This document shows, piece after piece, positions 1 to 5,432 of a DNA stretch of 5,448 nt; positions within the stretch are counted from its first letter, which is position 1; each line of letters begins with the position of its first letter. Below the pieces are notes generated by a model. That model was not told the origin of the DNA, made no database searches, and was given only the letters and a program-made list of their open reading frames with translations. Made by a program: the position numbers and the translations under genes. Source of the stretch: Acidobacteriaceae bacterium (GTDB taxonomy: Bacteria > Acidobacteriota > Terriglobia > Terriglobales > Acidobacteriaceae); the NCBI GenBank assembly GCA_003156235.1, contig PMGP01000112.1, positions 1 to 5,448 on the forward strand, in the 5' to 3' direction.

Positions 1-545
1 GGAAGCCGGAGATACGCTGGCAGATCGACCGCATTACGGTACTCAAGCCGATCAGATTCACCTCGATTCGCCGCAATGAGGTGAAAGATAAGATCGGCGC
101 GGGAACAGTAGCCAAGGCAATGAAGGACGGCGCAGGCAATCTCGCGTTCTACGTGGATGATCCTAACAAGCCGGACAATCGGCAGCAGCGCGCGACGCTG
201 ATGTTGCGAGATGTGGGCTACGTCGTCGAGGCTCACTTCGAACTCCTAAGCGGTCTGGACAACATCGCCAAGCATCTGGATCAGTTCAACCGGCGCGCCC
301 GCAAGGGCAGTTGCTATACCCGGCCTTACCTCGGATGCCGCGAGTTTGCAGCGGACTTCGCCTTGATCGAAGCGGAGAGCGCCCTGCCCGCGGTCGATGC
401 AAGTCTTCTTGGAGAACGCGACCTCGGCTATATGCTGCACGACATCGACTTTGCCGGCGAAATGCAAGCGCGGTTTTTTCGCGCAACGATGCATGATGGT
501 GTGATCGATGTGTCGTCATGCGCTGCAAAGGGGGTGTTCGCATGA
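1..545 (+). CDS. cas5c: Cas5c (Cas5d), type I-C crRNA-processing subunit, 5' end missing
   Basis: In type I-C, Cas5c replaces Cas6: it cuts pre-crRNA within the repeat and stays bound to the crRNA 5' handle in the interference complex. The reading frame is open from nt 3 (nt 1-2 end a split codon), so about 180 residues are present; the family usually has about 220-240, so some 45-60 N-terminal residues lie upstream. Family motifs in order are KPEIRWQIDRI (nt 3-35), KPIRFTSIRRNE (45-80), LRDVGYVVEAHFEL (near 204-245), RPYLGCREF (near 322-350) and DLGYMLHDIDF (near 420-453). The KH pair at 270-275, in the context IAKHLDQF, aligns from memory with the catalytic Lys116-His117 of Bacillus halodurans Cas5d. 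The catalytic Tyr would sit two residues before the first visible Lys, just outside the window. A GTG at 81 is inside the conserved fold and is not the true start. The stop overlaps the cas8c start as ATGA. Confidence 0.95.
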   Translation, partial: KPEIRWQIDRITVLKPIRFTSIRRNEVKDKIGAGTVAKAMKDGAGNLAFYVDDPNKPDNRQQRATLMLRDVGYVVEAHFELLSGLDNIAKHLDQFNRRARKGSCYTRPYLGCREFAADFALIEAESALPAVDASLLGERDLGYMLHDIDFAGEMQARFFRATMHDGVIDVSSCAAKGVFA

Positions 546-2347
546 TCCTACAACGGCTCGCGGAACATTATGACCGCATCGCTGCTTCGAAAAACGACGA
601 CACCCAACTTGCCCCGCCGGGATTTTCACGTCAGAAGATCAGCTTTTGCGTGGTATTGAATCCAGATGGGAGCTTGAATCAGTTCAAAGATGAGCGTGAA
701 ACATCTGGACGTAAAAGCATTGGCAAAGAGATGATTGTGCCGGGTCAGGGAAAGCCTCCCGGTCAAGGCCTCAATCCATGTTTTCTCTGGGACAATGCTG
801 CCTATATGCTCGGCTGGTGCGCAGATCCAGACCCAGACAAAACGGCAAGGGCTGCACTGGCCTTTGAGGAATTCCTCAAGAAGCATCTTGGACTGGAAGA
901 TAGAATTGAAAATCCTTCTTTCAAAACGATCTGTACGTTTTTGCGTAATTGGTCTCCGGAAAAGGCGCGTGAACATGGGGACGAACTTTCCAAGATAGCG
1001 ACAAATTTCGGGGTTTTCAAAATCGCCGGCGAGTTGCGCTACGTCCACGAAGCTGTTTCTCTTCCCAATGAATCTGATGAGCAGGCAGCGGCCTCACAAT
1101 CTGGCGCCACGCGCGCTATGTGCCTTGTCTCTGGAGCCATCGATGAGATAGCCCGCCTGCATGAACCCAAAATCAAGGGCGTCGGTGGAGCGCAATCATC
1201 GGGCGCGCTGCTGGTTTCGTTCAATGCGTCGGCTTATGAGTCTTATGGAAAGTCGCAGAGCTACAACGCTCCCGTCGGCTCAACGTCCGCATTCAAATAC
1301 GCGAATGCACTGAATTACCTGCTCAGCCAACGAAACCGGCGCGTCACGCTCGGAGACAGCACGGTCGTCTTCTGGGCCGACCATCAAACCGTGCTGGAAG
1401 ACGCGCTGAGCGAGATGTTCTCCGAGCCGCTGCCGAACGAAGGTCCGATCATTGAAGAAGATGAGGAGCGTGTTCGGCAAGCAAGACTCTTGCTGACTCA
1501 GTTACGCGACGGCACTTGCGCCAATTCAATTGAACCAGATAACCAGCCGACCAAATTCTTCTTGCTCGGTCTCTCGCCCAACGCCTCGCGCCTCTCTGTG
1601 CGCCTCTGGGTGGAGACGGATGCGGCGGAGCTTCGGAAACTTTTGGGCTGGCACTTGCGCGACGTTGCGCTTGCTGATGGAAGGGAATACCGGTTGCTTA
1701 CACTGCGGCGCATCGTTGCGGCGACCGGGCGCGCGGAACACGACCCAAAGGGCAGGTTCGAGGGATTCGACACGAAAGCCACCTCGCCTCAGCTCGCCGG
1801 CGACTTGGCGCGCTCAGTGCTGACCGGCGCTGCCTATCCGCAGTCTTTGCTGGCCACGATGCTTCGCCGCATTCACAGCGACGGCGAAGTCGCCTATGCG
1901 CGCGTGGCCGCCATCAAGGCCTGCCTGAATCGTAACTCCCGCTTGCGCGGCAATCCATTGGAGGTAAAAGTGAAGCTCGACCCTGCTGAAACCAACGCCG
2001 CCTATAACTGTGGGCGGCTCTTCGCGCTGCTCGAAAAAGTGCAAACCGACAGCGCCGGTGGTGAACTGAATACGACGATCAAAGATCATTACTTTTCCTC
2101 CGCCAGCACCACGCCGGCGCTGGTCTTTCCGCGGCTCTTCCGTCTCTCGCAACATCATCTGGCCAAGCTGGAAACCGGCCAAAAGATTTACTACGACCGC
2201 CGGCTTGGCGAAGTAATGGGACTCATAGATCAGTTCCCTCGCCAGCTTGCATTGGAAGACCAAGGCAGATTCGTCATCGGCTATTTCCATCAGCGCCAAG
2301 AACTTTACACCAGCAAGAAGGACAAGGAAGAAGGAGCCAACGCATGA
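542..2347 (+). CDS. cas8c: Cas8c (Csd1), large subunit of the type I-C interference complex
   Basis: The 601-residue protein has the usual length for Csd1. Cas8c sits at the foot of the complex, recognises the PAM and starts target-strand unwinding before Cas3 is recruited. Family motifs seen: APPGFSRQKISF (res. 24-35), PGQGKPPGQGLNPCFLWDN (67-85), SFNASAYESYGKSQSYNAP (226-244), GDSTVVFWAD (271-280), FFLLGLSPNASRLSVRLW (339-356), and the C-terminal block AYNCGRLFALLEKVQ (487-501) with TPALVFPRLFRLSQHHLAKL (524-543). The start at 542 is chosen because AAGGGGGTG (528-536) is a good ribosome site 7 nt upstream and the ATGA overlap with cas5c is typical; an in-frame ATG at 518 has no such site and would add eight atypical residues. 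The 5' third is clearly AT-richer than the rest. The last 125 codons also encode Cas11c from an internal start. The purine-rich 3' end doubles as the cas7c ribosome site AAGGAG (2331-2336). Confidence 0.97.
   Translation: MILQRLAEHYDRIAASKNDDTQLAPPGFSRQKISFCVVLNPDGSLNQFKDERETSGRKSIGKEMIVPGQGKPPGQGLNPCFLWDNAAYMLGWCADPDPDKTARAALAFEEFLKKHLGLEDRIENPSFKTICTFLRNWSPEKAREHGDELSKIATNFGVFKIAGELRYVHEAVSLPNESDEQAAASQSGATRAMCLVSGAIDEIARLHEPKIKGVGGAQSSGALLVSFNASAYESYGKSQSYNAPVGSTSAFKYANALNYLLSQRNRRVTLGDSTVVFWADHQTVLEDALSEMFSEPLPNEGPIIEEDEERVRQARLLLTQLRDGTCANSIEPDNQPTKFFLLGLSPNASRLSVRLWVETDAAELRKLLGWHLRDVALADGREYRLLTLRRIVAATGRAEHDPKGRFEGFDTKATSPQLAGDLARSVLTGAAYPQSLLATMLRRIHSDGEVAYARVAAIKACLNRNSRLRGNPLEVKVKLDPAETNAAYNCGRLFALLEKVQTDSAGGELNTTIKDHYFSSASTTPALVFPRLFRLSQHHLAKLETGQKIYYDRRLGEVMGLIDQFPRQLALEDQGRFVIGYFHQRQELYTSKKDKEEGANA
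1960..1965 (+). promoter_or_regulatory. Internal ribosome binding site for cas11c
   Basis: GGAGGT here is a near-perfect Shine-Dalgarno inside a coding region, with the core GGAGG ending 5 nt before an in-frame GTG. It encodes Leu-Glu-Val of Cas8c, so its codons serve both the protein and the internal start. It is as strong as, or stronger than, the sites in front of the annotated genes of this operon, which supports a selected function rather than chance. Confidence 0.8.
1970..2347 (+). CDS. cas11c: Cas11c small subunit, translated from an internal GTG in cas8c
   Basis: Type I-C complexes contain a small subunit, Cas11c, made from an internal start in the cas8c mRNA; it lines the belly of the complex and stabilises the target and displaced DNA strands. 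Here GTG at 1970 is in the cas8c frame (Val477 of Cas8c), preceded by GGAGGT at 1960-1965. The product would be 125 residues (about 14 kDa), starting MKLDPAETNAAYNCGRL and ending with the Cas8c C-terminus. That length and position fit reported Cas11c proteins. The segment looks helical, with conserved-looking blocks TTIKDHYFSSASTTPALVFP and RLFRLSQHHLAKL, and a Lys/Glu-rich tail. What is seen is the ribosome site, the frame and the size; what is inferred is that it is really used. I see no equally good alternative start nearby in this frame. Confidence 0.82.
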   Translation: MKLDPAETNAAYNCGRLFALLEKVQTDSAGGELNTTIKDHYFSSASTTPALVFPRLFRLSQHHLAKLETGQKIYYDRRLGEVMGLIDQFPRQLALEDQGRFVIGYFHQRQELYTSKKDKEEGANA

Positions 2348-3240
2348 GCACGCCCATCCAGAACCGCTACGATTTTGTGTATTTCTTCGACATCACCGAC
2401 GGCAATCCGAACGGCGATCCGGATGCCGGTAACCTCCCGCGCATCGACCCGGAGACCAACCAAGGCCTGGTCACCGACGTCTGCCTCAAGCGCAAGATTC
2501 GCAACTTTGTCTCTGAAACTCACAATGAGATTCCAGGCCAGCGCATCTATGTGCGTGAGAAAGCTGTGTTGAATGCGTTGCACAATGAGGCTTACCTGGA
2601 TCAGAAGCTCAAGCCAGAATCCAGGAAGCTCCCAAAAGAGGAAGAGAAAGCCAAAGCACTCACAGACTTTATGTGCAAAAACTTCTTTGACATTCGTACC
2701 TTTGGCGCGGTGATGTCTACCGACGTGAATTGCGGCCAGGTGCGCGGCCCCTTGCAACTCACCTTCGCGCGCAGCATCGATCCGGTGGTCTCCGCAGAGT
2801 TTGCCATCACCCGCTGCGCCGTCACTAACGAGAAAGACATTGACAAGGAACGCACCATGGGCCGCAAGTTCAATGTCCCCTACGGCCTCTATCGCTGCCA
2901 CGGCTTCCTCAACGCTTCGCTCGCCGAGAAGACCGGATTCACGGACGACGACCTCACGCTTCTCAAGCAAGCCCTGAATTTCATGTTCGAGACCGACCGG
3001 TCCGCCGCCCGCGGCCTGATGGCTCCAGTCCGGTGCATCGCCTTCCGCCACGAAGGCAAGCTCGGTGACGCACGAGCCGACGAGCTCTTCTCCATGGTCA
3101 CCGCGAAGCTGCGTCCGGAGTTGAAGGCGGAAAACCGTCCCGCGCGTTCCCGCTCCGACTATGTTATTGAGTTAACTGGTGCCGTCCCTGCGGGCATTTC
3201 TGTGGAAGAATGGGTTCCATCCTTCCCCGCCGCGGTTTGA
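2344..3240 (+). CDS. cas7c: Cas7c (Csd2), crRNA-binding backbone subunit
   Basis: Cas7c polymerises along the crRNA spacer (about seven copies in known type I-C complexes) and forms the backbone on which target DNA pairs. The 298 residues match the usual family size. Family motifs seen: YDFVYFFDITDGNPNGDPDA (res. 9-28), GLVTDVCLKRKIRNFV (41-56), FFDIRTFGAVMS (114-125), NCGQVRGPLQLTFARSIDP (129-147), and TMGRKFNVPYGLYRCHGF (171-188). Translation starts in an ATGA overlap with the cas8c stop, with AAGGAG (2331-2336) 7 nt upstream, so coupling to the cas8c / cas11c reading is likely; this fits the need for many Cas7 copies per complex. A patch around codons 60-118 is AT-richer than the flanking sequence and holds a charged, less conserved loop (KPESRKLPKEEEKAKA). 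I see no alternative identity. Confidence 0.97.
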   Translation: MSTPIQNRYDFVYFFDITDGNPNGDPDAGNLPRIDPETNQGLVTDVCLKRKIRNFVSETHNEIPGQRIYVREKAVLNALHNEAYLDQKLKPESRKLPKEEEKAKALTDFMCKNFFDIRTFGAVMSTDVNCGQVRGPLQLTFARSIDPVVSAEFAITRCAVTNEKDIDKERTMGRKFNVPYGLYRCHGFLNASLAEKTGFTDDDLTLLKQALNFMFETDRSAARGLMAPVRCIAFRHEGKLGDARADELFSMVTAKLRPELKAENRPARSRSDYVIELTGAVPAGISVEEWVPSFPAAV

Positions 3241-3252
3241 TGGGAGGCCTGT

Positions 3253-3891
3253 ATGGCCGGTTCCGTTCCTGAAGACGACGATGCGCTGCCGCTAAGCGGC
3301 TTACAGCATTTGGCCTTCTGTCCGCGGCAGTGGGCGCTGATTCACCTGGAACAGGTTTGGGTGGAGAACTTGCGTACCGCTGAGGGACGCTTGCTGCATG
3401 AACGCGCCGACCTGCCCGGTGAAAGTCATCGCGGCGATCTGCGCACGGTGCGCGGTATGACTCTGCGCTCGGAGAGGCTCCATCTGACGGGGCGCGCCGA
3501 CATTGTCGAATTTTGTCCTGAGCCTTATCCAGTCGAGTACAAGCGCGGCAAGAGCAAGCCCACCGATTGCGATACGGTGCAGCTTTGCGCGCAGGCGCTT
3601 TGCCTGGAGGAGATGCTGGCGACGGCTGTTCCGCGCGGGGCAATCTTCTACGGCAATCCGCGTCGGCGCCAAGAGGTGGCCTTCACGCCGGAGCTTCGTG
3701 CGCGGACTGAAGAGTTGGCCGCCACCATGCACCGCCTCTACCGCAATCGGGAGACGCCGGCGGCGCAGCCCGGCCCTTATTGCGACAGTTGTTCGCTGGT
3801 TCACATCTGCCTTCCCAAGGTCACTGCGCAGCCGGACAGCGCTGCTCGCTGGGTGGAGCGCCAGATGCGTTCGCTTAATCAAGAGGTCTAG
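3253..3891 (+). CDS. cas4: Cas4, PAM-selecting exonuclease of spacer acquisition
   Basis: Cas4 is a RecB-family nuclease with an iron-sulfur cluster. In type I-C it binds Cas1-Cas2, recognises the PAM in new spacer precursors and trims it so that spacers are inserted in the right direction. The 212-residue protein has all expected parts: the first cluster cysteine C23 in AFCPRQWALIH, H49, the RecB core GRADIVEF (D83) and PVEYKRGK (E95, K97), the Gln motif QLCAQALCLEE (res. 110-120), and the C-terminal cysteines C177, C180 and C186 in YCDSCSLVHIC. The start at 3253 has GGGAGG (3242-3247) 5 nt upstream and gives a typical N-terminus that leads into the LSGLQHLAFCPRQ motif. It lies 12 nt after cas7c and 6 nt before cas1, as usual. 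It is a stand-alone Cas4, not a Cas4-Cas1 fusion. Confidence 0.96.
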   Translation: MAGSVPEDDDALPLSGLQHLAFCPRQWALIHLEQVWVENLRTAEGRLLHERADLPGESHRGDLRTVRGMTLRSERLHLTGRADIVEFCPEPYPVEYKRGKSKPTDCDTVQLCAQALCLEEMLATAVPRGAIFYGNPRRRQEVAFTPELRARTEELAATMHRLYRNRETPAAQPGPYCDSCSLVHICLPKVTAQPDSAARWVERQMRSLNQEV

Positions 3892-3897
3892 TTCGCC

Positions 3898-4929
3898 ATG
3901 CGAAAGCTGCTCAATACTCTGCACGTGATGACGCAAGGCTCCTATCTGCACCGCGACGGCGAGACCATCGCCATCAAGGTCGGGCAGGAGTTGAAGCTGC
4001 GCGTGCCGATTCATACGCTGGAAGGTCTGGTCTGCTGGGGACAGGTAGCGTGCAGTCCGCCGGTGCTGGGACTGTGCTGCGAGCGCGGCGTCGGCATCTC
4101 CTTCCTCACCGAGCAGGGCAAGTTCCTGGCGCGCGTTACCGGGCCAGTCTCCGGCAATGTGCTGCTGCGGCGTCAGCAGTACCGGATCGCCGACGACGCA
4201 GAGGGAGCGCTGCCCACTGTGCGAACCATCGTCGCTGCGAAAATCGCCAACAGCCGCGTGGTTCTGCTGCGGGCGGCCCGCGAAATTGCCGAAGAGGCGC
4301 GTGAGAAAGCGCTGCGCGAGGCGGCGAACCAACTCTCATGGGCGGGCCTGGAGGCCGCACGGGCTCCCTCCATCGATGGGGCGCGCGGCCATGAGGGCTC
4401 CGCCGGACAGGCTTACTTTTCCGTCTTCGACCAGATGATTACGGGCGACCGCGAGGCCTTCCATTTCAATGGTCGTTCTCGCCGCCCGCCGCTGGATCGC
4501 GTCAATGCGCTGCTCTCCTTCATCTACGCGCTGCTGCGGCACGACATTGAATCCGCGCTCGAAACCGTTGGCCTGGACCCGGCCGTCGGCTTTCTGCACA
4601 CCGACCGGCCTGGACGGCCCAGTCTCGCGCTCGACCTGATGGAGGAGCTGCGTTCCGCTCTGGCTGACCGCATGGTGCTGACCCTCATCAACCGCCGCCA
4701 GGTGCAAGGTTCCGGCTTCACCGAGCAGGAAGGCGGCGGCATTCTGATGGATGATGCCACCCGCAAACAGGTCGTCGCCGCATGGCAGCAGCGCAAGCAG
4801 GACGTGATCGAGCATCCCTTCATGAAGGAGCAGATTCCGCTCGGCCTTGTGCCCTATACGCAGGCGCTGCTGCTGGCGCGTTTTATTCGCGGCGGCTTGG
4901 ACGCCTATCCGGCCTTTTTCTGGAGATAA
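3898..4929 (+). CDS. cas1: Cas1, CRISPR integrase
   Basis: Cas1 joins spacer precursors to the leader-side repeat by two transesterifications, working as a Cas1-Cas2 complex (here with Cas4). The 343 residues are typical for type I-C. The N-terminal beta domain begins MRKLLNTLHVMTQGSYLHRD and includes GVGISFLTEQGKFLARVTGP (res. 64-83) and SGNVLLRRQQYR (85-96). The metal-binding residues of the helical domain are visible: E166 in ARGHEGSAGQAYFSVFD, H234 in GFLHTDRPGRPSLALDLMEE, and D246 with E249 in that same stretch. This assignment is by motif comparison. The usual residues before E166 (RGIEG in many homologues) read RGHEG here, a mild difference. The start at 3898 follows a modest ribosome site, AGAGG at 3882-3886, so translation probably depends partly on coupling to cas4, which ends 6 nt earlier. 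Confidence 0.97.
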   Translation: MRKLLNTLHVMTQGSYLHRDGETIAIKVGQELKLRVPIHTLEGLVCWGQVACSPPVLGLCCERGVGISFLTEQGKFLARVTGPVSGNVLLRRQQYRIADDAEGALPTVRTIVAAKIANSRVVLLRAAREIAEEAREKALREAANQLSWAGLEAARAPSIDGARGHEGSAGQAYFSVFDQMITGDREAFHFNGRSRRPPLDRVNALLSFIYALLRHDIESALETVGLDPAVGFLHTDRPGRPSLALDLMEELRSALADRMVLTLINRRQVQGSGFTEQEGGGILMDDATRKQVVAAWQQRKQDVIEHPFMKEQIPLGLVPYTQALLLARFIRGGLDAYPAFFWR

Positions 4930-4934
4930 TTCTC

Positions 4935-5225
4935 ATGATGGTTCTGGTCAGTTACGATGTGAGCACCCTCGATGCTGCCGGCCGCCGCAGACTGCGCCGC
5001 GTGGCACGGCTGTGCGAAAATCATGGCCAGCGGGTGCAGAATTCGGTATTCGAATGTCTTGTGGATGCAGCCCAATGGGTGGTGCTGCGGGCGAGTCTTG
5101 TCTCTGAAGCCGATCCTGCGGAAGACAGTCTGCGCTTCTACTTTCTCGGAAACGAATGGAAGCGACGCGTCGAGCACGTTGGCGCCAAGGTAGCTTACGA
5201 TCCAGAGGGGCCGCTCATTCTGTGA
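4935..5225 (+). CDS. cas2: Cas2, structural partner of Cas1 in spacer integration
   Basis: Cas2 forms the central dimer that bridges two Cas1 dimers in the integrase complex. The 96-residue product has the usual length. It begins MMVLVSYDVST, with the conserved Asp (D8) at the end of the first beta strand, then the basic helix GRRRLRRVARLCENHGQ, the family motif RVQNSVFECLVD, and the type I-C C-terminus RRVEHVGAKVAYDPEGPLIL. The frame is open much further upstream, into cas1, but that extension has no family resemblance; the start at 4935 has GGAGA (4922-4926) 8 nt before it and lies 5 nt after the cas1 stop. A second ATG at 4938 is possible but is less well spaced. This is the last gene of the operon. 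Confidence 0.96.
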   Translation: MMVLVSYDVSTLDAAGRRRLRRVARLCENHGQRVQNSVFECLVDAAQWVVLRASLVSEADPAEDSLRFYFLGNEWKRRVEHVGAKVAYDPEGPLIL

Positions 5226-5234
5226 TGCCCTTCC

Positions 5235-5249
5235 GAGGAGAGACTCTTC
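5235..5249 (+). other. Small hairpin just after cas2
   Basis: GAGGAG (5235-5240) can pair with CTCTTC (5244-5249), six pairs including one G-U, around an AGA loop. It starts 9 nt after the cas2 stop. There is no T-run behind it, so it is not a normal intrinsic terminator. It may be chance, or may protect the 3' end of the mRNA. Confidence 0.3.
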
Positions 5250-5252
5250 ACG

Positions 5253-5297
5253 TGCGCGGACCCCAAGCGAGCAGGGATTTCCCGAAAGATCCGCGCA
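5253..5297 (+). repeat. Inverted repeat / stem-loop between cas2 and the CRISPR leader
   Basis: TGCGCGGA (5253-5260) and TCCGCGCA (5290-5297) are perfect 8-bp inverted copies around a 29-nt loop. Inside the loop GGG-ATTT-CCC (5274-5283) can form a second small stem, or CCC at 5262-5264 could pair with GGG at 5274-5276 instead. No T-tract follows, so it does not look like an intrinsic terminator. I have an unverified recollection of similar elements (GCGCGAACC, then CCAAGCG, then GGTTCGCGC) at this place in other type I-C loci, which would make it a conserved non-coding element with no assigned job. Confidence 0.6.
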
Positions 5298-5320
5298 GCC
5301 GCTAACCGCCATGACTTCAA

Positions 5321-5332
5321 CAATATGCTTCT
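5321..5332 (+). repeat. Leader direct repeat, copy 1
   Basis: CAATATGCTTCT, matching the second copy at 5364-5375 in 10 of 12 positions, with the first eight (CAATATGC) identical. The copies start 43 bp apart, close to four turns of DNA, so proteins bound to both would face the same side. Confidence 0.45.
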
Positions 5333-5363
5333 AAATCGGTCTCGCTGTCCTCTGATTTATGAT

Positions 5364-5375
5364 CAATATGCATCC
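5364..5375 (+). repeat. Leader direct repeat, copy 2
   Basis: CAATATGCATCC, the second copy of the leader motif. It overlaps two short palindromes, TGATCA (5360-5365) and ATGCAT (5368-5373). ATCAA followed four bases later by CAT also gives a partial match to an IHF site, but with too many differences to call one. Confidence 0.45.
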
Positions 5376-5432
5376 AGGTTCGCAATTGTGGCATTATATC
5401 TCTAGCGCATGGAGGAAGTTGCGTCCTGCGCC

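Larger units (their letters stand above)
5298..5432 (+). promoter_or_regulatory. CRISPR leader
   Basis: The stretch between the inverted repeat and the first repeat is non-coding and AT-rich: by hand count 5311-5410 is 40% GC, against about 60% in much of the cas genes. Leaders hold the promoter for the array and the sites that direct Cas1-Cas2 to insert spacers at the first repeat. Short AT elements are present (TATGAT at 5358-5363, TATATC at 5395-5400), but none has a convincing -35 box at the right distance, so I do not assign the promoter. The last 25 bases before the repeat turn GC-rich again and include AGGA (5413-5416) and TCCT (5424-5427) as a weak inverted pair. Confidence 0.75.

Noticed and set aside
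518..541. Upstream ATG for cas8c giving eight extra residues
   Set aside because: It has no ribosome site, while 542 has a good one, an ATGA overlap and the family-typical N-terminus MILQ.
1814..2299. A 161-codon minus-strand frame opposite the end of cas8c, overlapping the cas11c region
   Set aside because: It is low-complexity shadow translation; the region is explained by Cas8c / Cas11c on the + strand.
2305..3051. A 248-codon minus-strand frame opposite cas7c
   Set aside because: It is the mirror of a conserved gene with no independent ribosome site or family motif that I can see.
3301..4332. A 343-codon open frame on the minus strand across cas4 and cas1
   Set aside because: It lies opposite two clearly conserved genes, its translation is Arg/Gln/Ala/His-rich with no recognisable motif, and high GC on the coding strand readily makes such shadows.
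4782..4934. Extension of cas2 upstream into cas1 in the same open frame
   Set aside because: The extra 51 residues have no Cas2 resemblance and overlap cas1; the normal Cas2 N-terminus and ribosome site are at 4935.
5253..5297. Intrinsic terminator for the cas operon
   Set aside because: The stem is GC-rich but the loop is long and no T-tract follows.
5311..5334. Tiny seven-codon frame (MTSTICF) in the leader
   Set aside because: It is too short, has no ribosome site and falls in non-coding leader sequence.
5361..5373. Possible IHF site in the leader
   Set aside because: The ATCAA core is present but the first position and the TTR half do not match, and type I-C acquisition is not established to depend on IHF.
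5358..5400. Possible -10 boxes TATGAT (5358-5363) and TATATC (5395-5400) for the array promoter
   Set aside because: Neither has a recognisable -35 element 16-18 bp upstream, so a specific promoter cannot be supported by eye.
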